Assembly: GCF_041146795.1 (NCBI RefSeq)
Contig: NC_135187.1
Span: 43,501 to 107,500 of the forward strand
DNA from: Maylandia zebra
Lineage: Eukaryota > Chordata > Actinopteri > Cichliformes > Cichlidae
Direction: 5' to 3'
DNA: 64,000 nucleotides
This document shows, piece after piece, positions 35,425 through 49,965 of this stretch (the stretch's first letter is position 1; the number at the start of each line of letters is the position of its first letter). Made by a program: the position numbers and the translations under genes. The notes below the pieces were generated by a model. The model did not search any database. It was not told the DNA's origin and worked only from the letters and a program-made list of their open reading frames with translations.

Positions 35425-35632
35425 ACCATATCACCCTATTAGAGCACTTCGCTCTCGCTCTGCAGGCCTACTTGTTGTTCCTAGAGTATTTAAAAGTAGA
35501 ATGGGAGGCAGAGCCTTCAGTTTTCAGGCCCCTCTTCTGTGGAACCAGCTTCCAGTTTGCATTCAGGAGACAGACACTATCTCTACTTTCAAGATTAGGC
35601 TTCAAACTTTCCTTTTTGCTAAAGCATATAGT
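35425..35632 (+). mobile_element. LINE C-terminal fragment
   Basis: A short piece coding for LRSRSAGLLVVPRVFKSRMG and GRAFSFQAPLLWNQLPVCI, the C-terminal end of an L2-like LINE protein, wedged between two larger LINEs. Confidence 0.7.
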
Positions 35633-36474
35633 TGCCTACACAAAAATATGGGCACACGTTGGATCTTGTTTTAACTCATAATTTACCTGTCTCTAACTTA
35701 GAGGTTTGCGATGTTGTATGTTCAGACCATAGGCCCGTCCTGTTTGAGGTTTTCCTTCCTTGTACCAAAGTTAATCTTCCTCCTGTTGCTGCTAGGAGCT
35801 GTCGTATTTTTAACCCTTCCTCTGCTGGACAGTTCTCTATTGTTTTTAATCAGAATGGCGGCCTTCCTGATTTCATATGCAATGATACAGAAGAGCTGAG
35901 TACGTGGTTTTACTCTGTCTGTCAAACTGCTTTAGATTCAGTGGCCCCCTTTAAGCTTAGGCAAGCAAAAGCCAAATCTGAACCCTGGCTGAATGAAGAC
36001 ACCCGGGCTGCCAGAAGAAAGTGTAGGAGAGCTGAACGTAAATGGATGAAGGATCAACTGCAGGTGTCATACCAAATGTTACAAGACTACTGGAATTCTT
36101 ACCAGAAAACTGTAAAAGATGCTAAGAGGAAACATTTTGCTGCTATTATTCAGGCAAACTGTCGTAAGCCTCATGTCTTATTTAAGACTATTGACATGGT
36201 CCTTCACGCTCCACAGACTGCTGGTGTAGAGTCTTCTCAGGAAATTTGTGAAAACTTCCTACACTTTTTTATTGATAAAGTGCTATCTGTCAAAGCGCAG
36301 ACTTCCCAGTCCGTTCCCGACCCTTCTACCCCTGTCCCTAGTTCTGCTGTCTTTGACAGGTTCGAGCCAGTTTCCTTGCTCTGCCTGCAGGAGTTGGTTG
36401 CTCACATGAAGCTCTCAGGTTCCCGTTATGATGCTCTCCCTCCTCGATTTTTCAAAGAGGTCTTTCTCACTATA

Positions 36475-38044
36475 GAGATTGAAAATGTGACGTCATTCAG
36501 GGGTAAAACCGCAAAGAATTCTGAGAACTCGTGGCAAGAGGTACTAGCGCACGCAGGCTTTCAATTGAAATCAGCTATACAGCGATAAAAAGAAACACAA
36601 AAATGTCAAGAAGCTGTTGTGTTATTAACTGCAATAGCCGGTCGCATGACAGCCACGGGAAGCCGACGGGTAAAGAGATCGTTTTTATCGGATTACGTCG
36701 TTGAAGAGAAATTGTTCGAGCCATGTTTCCGAAGTAACAAAGAGGCGACTGGATTGCAGCCATTCAAAGACAAAATATAACGTCCCAGAACAATCCAGCT
36801 CACAGGTTAGTCTGCTCCAAGCATTTACACAAAGGTCAGTCTGCTGTTGTAGTTAATGCGTCATTTTTCTTAACATAATTGGTGATATAGGTTACAAGCA
36901 AGTCTGGCGCTGAACAGAAATTGTGGCGCTATGCTCCTTTATTTATTGTGCATAAATAATAATAATAATAATAATGGATTGGATTTATATAGCGCTTTTC
37001 AAGGGACCCAAAGCGCTTTACAATACCACTATTCATTCACTCTCACATTCACACACTGGTGGAGGCAGCTACAGGTGTAGCCACAGCTGCCCTGGGGCAG
37101 ACTGACAGAAGCGAGGCTGCCATATCGCGCCATCGGCCCCTCTGGCTAACACCAGTAGGCAAGTAGGGTAAAGTGTCTTGCCCAAGGACACAACGACCAG
37201 GACAGAGAGCCCAGGGATCGAACCGGCGACCTTCCGGTTACAGATGCGATTCCCAACCCCCTGAGCCACGGTCGCCACGGTCGACAATAGTGAATTGTCC
37301 TCACACAATATTGTATTACGCTTCTGTTATTACCATGGTACACTGACAAAAACATATACTTTTATTCTCAGGATAAAACAGTTGTTTTGTATCACCAGTT
37401 GCCCAGTACGATTACAGCATACAGTATTATTGTCACTGCTACATTTCTGTAATGCTACCAGAAATTATTTCCACTACTAATTAATTACCGTTGAGCTCAA
37501 AGGTCCTATTAATAAACGGTTAACGAATGTGTATTTATGAAGACGATTTGTGAGACTGGTAAACTTATGATACGTACGATGGTCTTTCGTTCTACACGGT
37601 GCATTTCAAGGTCCTGCACCCATCCGTCGGTAAACTGTACCTGGGCTTGTTGCAGTGACCTGAAGTTACTAAACTTCACGAGTGTATGCACTCACTCCAA
37701 GAACCGTATAATTATAAATATGAGCGTGGTGACGTTGGGCAGCACGCTAACGTCTTTTGTCCACTCTGTGTGCTCGTAAGGGTCTAACACTTTCACTGGT
37801 TTGATTTTTTTCCTCGTATCTTTTCTTTGACTTTTCATTAAGTCTGTCTTTGTACGGACCGGCATTGTTCTCCTTCGTTTTGTACATACCTTTTTGGGGG
37901 GCAAAGAAAAAGCAAGAATTTATTGGAACCGAAGAATGAACGTTTTGCGGTGCTGCAAATGCTTGCATTTGATGCGGTACTTGGATTGTTTTGCCACGAG
38001 TTACCGGCATGCAATGCGCGAAAGTCACGTGGTCTGTCAATCTC
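36475..38044. mobile_element. THAP-bearing DNA transposon derivative, free copy
   Basis: Left end GAGATTGAAAATGTGACGTC and right end ...CTGTCAATCTC form short imperfect inverted termini (GAGATTGA). TATA occurs on both sides (36,471-36,474 and 38,045-38,048) and the host LINE codon ATA is shared, so excision leaves the LINE in frame. Inside, ATG at 36,603 begins MSRSCCVINCNSRSHDSHGK, a THAP-type start, which breaks after about 35 codons. No transposase core was recognised. A SINE sits at 36,955-37,276. Kolobok or P-like origin is inference. Confidence 0.7.
36955..37276 (-). mobile_element. tRNA-derived SINE
   Basis: On the minus strand it starts GGCGACCGTGGCTCAGGGGG (A-box region) with a B box GGTTCGATCCC (complement at 37,214-37,224). 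It continues through GGGCAAGACACTTTACCC and ends with AAAAGCGCTATATAAATCC and an (ATT)n tail at 36,955-36,974, an L2-type tail. The other copy of the host element (near 33,145) lacks it and so shows the empty site. Confidence 0.85.
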
Positions 38045-38843
38045 TATAGCATCAACTGTACAATCCATTGTAAATAGTAGTCTGTCCTCTGGTGTTGTAC
38101 CAGTCAATCTCAAACATGCAGTGATTCAGCCTCTACTCAAGAAACCTGCTCTTGATCATGATATTATTGCGAATTACAGACCTATTTCCAAACTGCCTTT
38201 TATCTCAAAGATTCTTGAAAAGGTAGTTTACAAGCAATTAATGTCCTTCCTAGAAGAACACGGTATTTTAGAAGTTTTCCAATCTGGTTTTAAAGCTTTA
38301 CATAGTACCGAATCTGCCCTTTTAAGAGTTTTTAATGATGTGTTTTTGGCAAATGACTCAGGTGACTGTGTTATTATTGTGCTGTTAGATTTAACTGCTG
38401 CTTTTGATACAGTGGATCACAATATTTTCATTTCCCGTTTAGAGCAGTTGGTGGGTATGCGGAGTACCGCACTGCAGTGGCTCAGATCCTATTTGGCAGA
38501 GTGAACTTTCTCTGTGAAACTGGGGGAGTTTGTATCCTCTGTTGCTTCTCTTCAATGTGGGGTCCCACAGGGTTCAGTTTTAGGCCCGCTTCTTTTCTCT
38601 CTATATCTCCGACCCCTTGGGTCTATTTTCAGGAAACATGGGATTTCTTTCCACTGCTACGCCGATGACTCCCAGATTTATTTCCCACTTAAAAAGATAA
38701 ATGGCTTCTCAGTAGACCCGCTGCTCAGATGCCTTGATGAAATAAGGGCCTGGATGGCTTTGAACGTTTTACATTTTAATGAACAGAAAACAGAAGTGAT
38801 GGTTTTTGGTGGCGCTTCTGAGGCCACTATTATAGATCTTGGT

Positions 38844-40439
38844 CAAAGGAGCTTGCAAAGAAAAGCGTCTGGACTTCTTTAGGTTGCTTGAAGACGTTTC
38901 ACCTCTCATCCGAGAAGCTTCTTCAGTTCTAAGGTCAAATGGTGGAGAGTCCCAGATATAAACCTTGTGGGAGTTTCCCCCCCACAGAGGGACAAAAGGA
39001 CCCCTGATGATCCTCTAATCGCCTGAGCCAAGGTGTGAAACTGGGTGTGGGTCACAATCAGCCAGGGTTTCGGGTGTGTTCATTGTGAAACCTGGCCCCA
39101 CCTTATCATGCGAATTCCTGAGGTCAGATGGCCCAGGATGTGAGTGGGCGTTAAGGCGTCTGGGAAGGATCTCAAAACTGGATTATAGATGGCAGAGACT
39201 TGGTGTCATAAGCCCCGCCTCTGTTCAAAGATGGTCGCTCACAGTGGACATAGATGGCTTCTTTCACTCCTCTTTCAAACCATCTGTCCTCTCTGTCCAA
39301 AATGTGAACATTGGCATCCTCGAAAGAGTGACCTTTATCCTCGAAGTTTACCGGAAGCCCACACACACGGACCAGTACCTCCTCTTTGACTCCCATCACC
39401 CTCTGGAACACAAACTTGGAGTAATCAGGACCCTACACCACCGGGCAGAACATGTTCCCTCTAAGCCTGAAGGAAAAAAGAACGAACACACACATGTAAA
39501 GGAAGCACTCAAAACGTGCGGCTATCCTAAATGGGCGTTCTTAAAGTCAGCAAAGAGGCACAGAAAAGAAGACCAGACACCAGCGAGGGAGGATAAGAAG
39601 GACAGACGCAACAACATTGTCATCCCCTATGTAGCCGGTGTATCAGAAAAACTCAGGAGAGTTTTCTCCAAGCATGACATCCCAGTGTATTTCAGACCCA
39701 GCAACACGCTCAGACAGAAACTGGTTCACTCGAAAGACAAAACGCCAAAACACAAACTTAACAATGTGGTGTATGCTGTACAGTGCAGCGAGGAATGCTC
39801 AGACCTCTACATTGGAGAGACCAAACAGCCACTTCACAAGCGCATGGCACAACACAGAAGAGCCACCTCCACAGGACAAGACTCAGCAGTCCATCTGCAT
39901 CTTAAGGATAAAGGTCACTCTTTCGAGGATGCCAATGTTCACATTTTGGACAGAGAGGACAGATGGTTTGAAAGAGGAGTGAAAGAAGCCATCTATGTCC
40001 ACTGTGAGCGACCATCTTTGAACAGAGGCGGGGCTTATGACACCAACTCTCTGCCATCTATAATCCAGTTTTGAGTTCCCTCCCCAGACGCCTTAACGCC
40101 CACTCACATCCTGGGCCATCTGACCTCAGGAATTCGCATGATAAGGTGGGGCCAGGTTTCACAATGAACACACCCGAAACCCTGGCTGATTGGGACCCAC
40201 ACCCAGTTTCACACCTTGGCTCAGGCGATTAGAGGATCATCAGGGGTCCTTTTGTCCCTCTGTGGGGGGAAACTCCCACTAGGTTTATATCTGGGACTCT
40301 CCACCATTTGACCTTAGAACTGAAGAAGCTTCTCGGATGGGAGGTGAAACGTCTTCAAGCAACTTAAAGAAGTCCAGACGCTTTTCTTTGCAAGCTCCTT
40401 TGACTACGATGACCTGGATGACTGAGAACCTTCACAGAC
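38844..40439. mobile_element. Penelope-like element, copy 2 (497-bp inverted repeat)
   Basis: A 15-bp duplication ATTATAGATCTTGGT (38,829-38,843 and 40,440-40,454) brackets the insert. The left arm (38,844-39,340) is an inverted copy of 39,906-40,402. The 565 bp between them and the right arm encode the Penelope RT C-terminus from [11 protein letters not shown] and the GIY-YIG endonuclease ([20 protein letters not shown] near 39,775-39,835), open to a stop at 40,072-40,074. The RT catalytic part is absent, so it is not autonomous. The frame 39,076-40,074 runs across the junction, but its first ~90 codons are antisense arm sequence. Confidence 0.9.
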
Positions 40440-41276
40440 ATTATAGATCTTGGTTCACTGGCACAGTATGTTAAACCAGTCATCACTAATCTGGGAGTTA
40501 AAATAGAGGCAAATCTTAAACTTGAAAGCCAGGTCAGAGCTGTTGTAAGATCTAGCTTTTTTCATTTGAGGGAATTAGCCAAAATAAAGCCTATCTTATC
40601 GAAACAGCATTTTCAGACAGTAATCCATGCCTTTGTTACTTCTAGGCTGGATTATTGTAACGCACTTTATTTTGGGCTTAGTGATGCGTCCATTAGGCGG
40701 CTGCAGGTTGTGCATAATGCTGCAGCACGTCTTTTAACTGGAACAAAAAAGTTTGAGCACATTACCCCAATTTTAATTTCACTCCACTGGCTACCTGTAC
40801 ATTTTAGGATTGTTTTTAAAATTCTCTTATTTGCTTTTAAATCTCTTAATGTCCTGCCCCCCCCCTACCTCTCGGAGCTACTACAACCATATAAACCTGC
40901 CCGTTCCCTTAGGCCCGCCAATCAGCAGCTCCTTAAGGTACCGAAAACTAAGTATAAAACTAAAGGTGATCGTGCTTTTGCTGTAGTTGCTCCAAAGTTG
41001 TGGAATGATCTACCCTTGCATGTAAGGCAGGCCTCTTCTCTCTCTGAATTTAAAAGTCTTCTTAAAACATATTTATTCGCTGAAGCCTTTGGCATTGATT
41101 AGAGGGGTTGACTCAATTTGTTTTAACATGTTTCAATTTATTTTAGTTTTTTAGTTATTTATTTTATCTTATCTCATTTTAATTTTCTTTACTTATGCTA
41201 TTAGCATGTACAGCACTTTGTGAACTCTGGTTTTATGTTAAAGCGCTTTATAAATAAAGGTGGTATGGTATAGTTA

Positions 41277-42212
41277 GGGCTGGACCAGGTGACCCTGGAT
41301 CCTCCCTTAGTTATGCTGCAATAGACGTAGGCTGCCGGGGATTCCCATGATGCACTGGGTGTTTCTTCTTCATGTTCAACAAACATGTTTACAGCCTGAT
41401 CAGACCTGAACTATGACTCACCTGGATTGAAGTGTGCATTATCAAGGGCATGGCCTCTGAAGCTGCTGGTCATACTCGTCATATTCTGCTTTGCAGCTGA
41501 CGATTGGTTGCTGGTGGACACTCCACGCTCTGGTTGCCTGGGGAACCCTCTAATGTATTTAGTACCAGGTCGTATGCCACTTCTGGGTTTTCTTCAGTCT
41601 CATTGGATCATCTGGATGTTGTGTTTATTTCGGGTCCAACACTTCCTGTTGCTGACGGTCACTTCCTGTGAGGAGAAAGAGCTCTAGTCACTACTTCGAT
41701 GTAAATCAATGTGGACAAAGACTGGCATTCAGGTTAGCTGCTGGCCTGCCAGCCCAGTGGAAGCTGCACGGAGTGGAAGTGGCTAACTTAACTCCTGGGT
41801 TGCTCAGATTCATCAATCAATGAAGCAATCACACAAATATAAACAAGCAGAGTGAGGGGGCGTGGCTTAAAACCAAAGTCACAGCAAGCAACCTGGGGGC
41901 GATCAAGAAGCTTCCTACTTGACCTCCATCTTTGTCTACAGTCTGTGTAAAGGTGATTCCAACAGTCTGCAGCAGGTCAGAAACAAACCTGAGACTCCGC
42001 CTTCTCCCCAGGTCATCACCTGTCCCACACAGCGACTGTCAGGCTGACTTCCTCACGCGGAGGAGGAGGCACCCCTCTTAGCAACAGAACTAAAAATACT
42101 GCCTGTTTACTGTTTGTGTGTGTGTTTGTGCGCATCTTTAAAATATCATGACAACCAAAAGCTTTTAGTTCAGAGAGTTTAAAGATTTCAAAGAAGCAGA
42201 AACACGAGAAGA

Positions 42213-42290
<78 letters not shown>

Positions 42291-42559
42291 CTGAATGACA
42301 CTCTTGCTGCGAGTCAGACTGATGGTGCGTTCCAGATTAACAACACCACCTCAGCTTTCCCCTCCAACCCCGGCTTAACATTCCAAGATGGCGGCAGTGA
42401 CGGTAAACAGCTGTTTCTAACGTGTTTCCTTATTTGAGTAACAAAGAAGCTGATGGTATACAAATGTAGCACAGTTAACAGACAGCTGTACTGCGTATTA
42501 CTGCTGTGCTGAGAAAAGTTACATGTTCAGAATTTACCTGAAAATAACACTCTGTAGAT
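41277..42559. other. Intergenic, no gene seen
   Basis: Includes the (AC)n tract at 42,212-42,290 and an AAGATGGCGGC motif (YY1-type, near 42,393) without a recognisable gene beside it. Sequence at 41,280-41,400 resembles a dispersed fish repeat from memory; not certain. Confidence 0.35.
42212..42290. repeat. (AC)n microsatellite
   Basis: About 38 uninterrupted AC dinucleotides. Confidence 0.97.
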
Positions 42560-42945
42560 CTGTTTACCTCACACCGCTACATCTGTATATATGTAGCACA
42601 TCTGTATATTTGTTCATAGTACACCTGTATATCTGCCCGTCTGTATAGCAATATAGAACATCTGTATGGTGCACAGATCATCTGTATATCTGTACATTTG
42701 TTTGTAGTTCAGCTGTATATTTGCTCTTTCTGTACATCATCTGTTCATAACTATTCCACCATTTAAACTACCCTTATCTGTCTATATCAGTACATCTCTA
42801 TATTTGCTCTCTACTTAACTTATCTGTATGTATTCTGCTCTTATTGCACTTGCTACTCTTGCACTTCTGATTAGATGCAAACTGTATTTCGTTACCCTGT
42901 ATTTATACATGTGTAATGACAATAGAGTTGAATCCTAATCCTAAT
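42560..42945 (+). mobile_element. LINE 3' UTR fragment
   Basis: Repeated 'catctgtatat' phrases lead into TGCAAACTGTATTTCGTTAC and AATGACAATAGAGTTGAATC. This is the same 3' UTR as the LINE at 1126-1600 (seen there in inverse). No coding part remains. The next 600 bp (42,946-43,534) show nothing recognisable. Confidence 0.7.
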
Positions 42946-43542
42946 CCCTGCCACACAATCATTCCATCGATCAGTCAAGTCTAAGCAGTCTGTAAGCGCC
43001 GTGATAGCCAATGAGCAAGCATGGCGGTGGATAAAATTCTCATCATAAGGCTTCAAAAGCCAGCATGTGAAATCCCACCCACCCATCTTTATACATCTGA
43101 ATCGCCCCAATCCATTTTTAATAAGTCATCAATAATCAGTCATGTGATGAATCACTTATCGTTAAAATATCAATAACATATAAAACATCTATGTGTGCTC
43201 AGGGCACGACCCTGTCTTCCTGGCTTTTTCAGGCCACCATGATGTGGCAAACAGTTTACTGAGTGACAACTCAGTGGCAGCAGGTATATTAAGCCACACC
43301 CACTCCAGAGTACTGTTGTTACCTGTGATTATCGTCCTGACTGAATAAAAGGATCAATAAGTGTTAGTGTTTAAAGTTGCTGATTTGCTGTCAGCTGACT
43401 AATAAAGAGGAGGAAAGCTGGTGGTTGAACGGCTCAGCAGCAGGACACTGGCACCCTCCACAGGACAAAAAAAGAAAAGAAAAAGCTCAATCTGATCGGT
43501 GAACACTGGAAAAACACAATTCCTGTTATTAATCATTGATAG

Positions 43543-45212
43543 TAGGGGTGCAACGATACTCAAAATTCACGGTTCGGTTCGATACTTTGGTGTCACGGTT
43601 CGATATTTTTTCGATACAAAAAAAATTTTCATGCCTTTTTAATTTGTCATTTATTAAAATTATAAATATATATTTTAACTCAAAAGTACAGTTTTTAAAT
43701 TTAACCCTAACCCTTTTTGCGTGTTTTTTATTTTGACAGCGAATGCGCACCTGCAGACCACTTATGTGTAGCCCTGGTTATTTAGCTCGTCACATTGCAG
43801 CCACAGAAATTCTTTTGTCCATGAAACCATAAAGCTGCACTTTCTTTTTGCCTTATAGTCTGATTTGTCATAACTTCTCCGTTTTGTGATAAGCTTTTCT
43901 TTGGCTGTCACTTCTTCACCCTGACCTGTCTTATTTGGCTCAGCAGAACTAAAATATATATCCTGCTGCTTTTACACACGTACTCACATAAGCTCAGCGA
44001 TTCTCTGCGCGATCAACCTCTCACATGTTTAAGCTGCGGGAGATTTCACTTGTCATGTTTGCATAGTAAGCTAACGATTGATAAGACGATGTCAGAGGAA
44101 TTGGTGCACAAATTATCATCACTCACAGATCAGTGCTGTCGCTCTCTGTACACAGTTTGCACGATTGCAAAGTGAAAGCAAAAAAACAAGCGCAAATTCA
44201 AACGCGATTTCAATGTCACATATTGACAGTGGCTCACCGATGCCAATGACATAATTACCCAGCTACATTTCTGAAAGAATGCAAAAGCATTGACATATAT
44301 TTTTCCTACAATAGCCCGACGGGCAGGGCAGAGATAGATTTTGGTAGCCCGACTGAAAAAATCGCTAGCACCGGGATGTCGGGCTAGCGATTTTGCGAGC
44401 CCTGTATCTGATGGAGGAATCACTCATCTTTGGAAAAGAGAGTTTATTACAGAGAAATGTCTCTTTCCAAAATAAAAGCTATACTATCCGCTTCTTCTGG
44501 GCTATATTCTCAGCAGCATAAGGAGAATCACGTGCTAACAGCTGTCTAAATGACTCGGCTAAAGTTAGTAGCATGCTTGTTGTTTTTGTCTTTGCACTAG
44601 GATGATGTCGGCGTAAATGTGCAGTCATATTCGTTGTGTTCCCACTAGTGCTTTCAGGTTAATCTCGTTGAAATGACCTTAACGCCACAACATGGCAAAT
44701 CTCCGTTAACGAGCTACCGCCATTGCCCCGTGCATGGGGCTAGACGGCCAACACGTTAACGAGCTAACTGCGCTAACACACTAGTTCCCACCCATGTAAT
44801 TGAGCATTGCATGGCACATCCAACATACTGTTTTACTTTAGTCCATGACACGCTTACCTTCAGGGTCATACGCCACATGAAAACCAAAATAATTCCAAAC
44901 GCCAGATCTGAATGAGGGTGGGGGAGGTCCATGTTGCAAGGAGAGCTTAACTTCTGTCTTGCTAGCTTGCCCTGCGCTCTTCCTTCTGACGATGCTGTCT
45001 GTGTTGAGCGCTCAGTGAATCTGTGTTCGACTACTCCGCCTAGGCTGCACTGTCGAGCGCAGATTCACTGAGCGCTCAACACAGACAGCATCGTCAGAAG
45101 GAAAGTTGATAAAATAAATTACAAATGTTGTATTGTTCGATACATATGCGTACCGAACCGAAAGCACTGTATGGAACGGTTCAATATCTATACGAATATC
45201 GTTGCACCCCTA
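43543..45212. mobile_element. hAT-type element, family TAGGGGTGCAACGATA, copy 2
   Basis: Ends TAGGGGTGCAACGATA and ATCGTTGCACCCCTA bound 1,670 bp, with the exact 8-bp duplication ATTGATAG (43,535-43,542 and 45,213-45,220). It is related throughout to the element at 25,103 but lacks the left part of the nested CAGGGCTCGCAAAAT element. The gap is marked by TTAACCCTAACCCT (43,701-43,714). It holds the palindrome at 44,982. No transposase. Confidence 0.9.
44982..45101. repeat. 42-bp perfect inverted repeat
   Basis: Arm 44,982-45,023 (CCTTCTGACGATGCTGTCTG...AATCTG) and arm 45,060-45,101 are exact inverse complements around a 36-nt spacer, inside the hAT copy. The copy at 25,103 has no counterpart at the matching place. 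Confidence 0.92.
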
Positions 45213-45220
45213 ATTGATAG

Positions 45221-45764
45221 GTCTACTTTTTTAGCTTCGCACTCCTGTAAAAACTTTATTTAAACATGTGATCAGCGATCAATAACATTGAGTTTGTTTT
45301 CAGTTAAAAAAATGTAAATGACATTTTTTATTTACAGCTGATTGATATTCACTTCATTCACACGCTCTCAGGATGCTCTGACCAAGCGATAAAGCACAAA
45401 CAATGATCTGAAACCAGACACTCACCGAGGCTGCTGAAGCCAACCAGCCCTGCGACCTTTGACCCTTCAGGTAACGATGCGATTCCTGTCAAACGATGCA
45501 GAGGGCAGTGTCATCGAACAGGTGATAACCAACCGGACGGCCGCTGCGATTGGTTCTTTGTATTCTTGGAAATAAGCACCTGAGCCCAGGTTTTGCAGAT
45601 ACTTCCTGTTGTGATGAGGAGCGCCGGCGTGCAGGTCGGAGGGTTTCATCCTGACTTCCTGTCCTCCTGGAAAGTACTTTTACTCGGGTACTGAGCTCCG
45701 TCTCTGCTTTTTCCCCATTGTCCTGAGCACATCACCACACTCTGCTTTTACTTGTTTAAAATCT
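45221..45764. other. Intergenic, no gene seen
   Basis: Unique-looking sequence between the hAT and the presumed end of the anp32e transcript; nothing recognisable. Confidence 0.4.
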
Positions 45765-47019
45765 TTTATTTAAAACTCAAACACCACAAAGAGTAAAACA
45801 TCTTGACCCTACAGACAGGGTGAGGGTTCAAAGGTCAGAGATGGGGTTACCTCGCTGCAGATACATCAAAATAAAAAACTTCAAAAACCCCAAACTGAGT
45901 CTATTTACAGTATTGCCTTAGAAGTGGTGAGTTCACCCTGACCTCAGCAGGTCACACACTTTGACCTGTTGAATGACAACACACCAGTTCAAAGGCAGCA
46001 GGGGGCGCTAACACAGCAACAGTAACGACCACTTCAAAGCGACTGTGGTGAGGAAAAACTAACATAAATAAATAAAGTGTATTTTTCATTTTAGATGGAA
46101 GGAGTTTAGTGTAACTTTCTTCAAGCCGTTTAGCCTCTGAAATGCATTAAAAACGATCATAAAACATCCAAATCACACAATTTCAGTTTATTTCACATCA
46201 GCTGATATTTTCGGAAGCACCGCCCCGTTTTTCCTGACTGGCTCCTGAATGTTCCAGCTTTTACTCTGATGGAGGAGCTGATATCGTGAAAACTCAAACG
46301 CTCCCCTCACGTTCTCAGCTTTATTATTAAACTAATCACTTCCTGTTTCACTGTCATGTTTCTCAGAGCTACTGGCTGTAATTGGGCGCTGAGCTGATCA
46401 CATTTAGTTATAGATTCAGGGCAGAGAAAGTCAAAGGTCAAACAGTAAAACAATAAAAGGAAGGTCATGAGGAGATTTGGAGAGCGCGCCCTGCTGCTGG
46501 GAAGGTGAAAGTGCGTTTATCGGATGGCTGCAGTTCCTGCTCGCAGTAAACCACCAACGAAAACCCGAGCAGATAGCGAGGTGGGGCCGGGCTGATCAGA
46601 CGAAGCGGGCTTGGACTCATTGGTCTAATTTTCATCTGTCTGTAGCTCTAACACGCTAACGCTGGAAGCTAGTGGCTTTCTGCTGTGTTGGAAGTGTAGG
46701 ACAAACCATCGGGAGGTCGTTCAGTCCCCTCGGAGGAAACGCCGCCCCTGAAATAATAAAGAAAACGGCGACCAGAGGAGCTGAAACCCACTGAGGACGC
46801 GGGAAGCTCAGCAAACTAGCGAGGCGTTCAAACGCGGCTCAAAGTTCGGGGTGGGGAAAAGAGGGAAACGTGGCGTCTTCAGCAGGAAGCGTGGGGTTCG
46901 GACAAAATCTCTCAGAAATTCTCTAAAATTAAACACTTGACTCACAAACGCAAACTATCTCAGGGGACGCCGCCGCCAAGGAGAACAGGACGCCACACAG
47001 ACGGCGGCCAGCTACAAGA
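45765..47019 (-). other. anp32e 3' untranslated region (putative)
   Basis: The minus strand has an AATAAA at 45,770-45,765, about 1.25 kb past the anp32e stop, with no gene between. It is the best candidate for the polyadenylation signal. Confidence 0.45.

Positions 47020-49965
<2,946 letters not shown>

Larger units (their letters stand above)
35633..41276 (+). mobile_element. L2-like LINE with two nested insertions
   Basis: Starts inside the endonuclease (YGHTLDLVLTHN, VVCSDHRPVLFEV) and continues through the linker (SEPWLNEDTRAARRKCRRAE) to FFKEVFLTI at 36,474. After the THAP element the RT resumes ([48 protein letters not shown] near 38,565, CYADDS near 38,660). After the Penelope insertion it resumes again (LAQYVKPVITNLGV to YLFAEAFGID, stop at 41,102). 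Only one in-frame TGA (38,502-38,504, in place of Arg) breaks the coding sequence outside the insertions. The 3' end (AAAGCGCTTTATAAATAAAG) is at about 41,260. Confidence 0.88.

Noticed and set aside
39076-39344. N-terminal extension of the Penelope-like frame
   Set aside because: These codons fall in the inverted arm and are antisense sequence that is open by chance; only the part from EVYRKP onward is real element protein.
42385-42420. YY1-type AAGATGGCGGC as a gene promoter
   Set aside because: No exon, CpG island or gene lies next to it; probably chance or part of an unidentified repeat.
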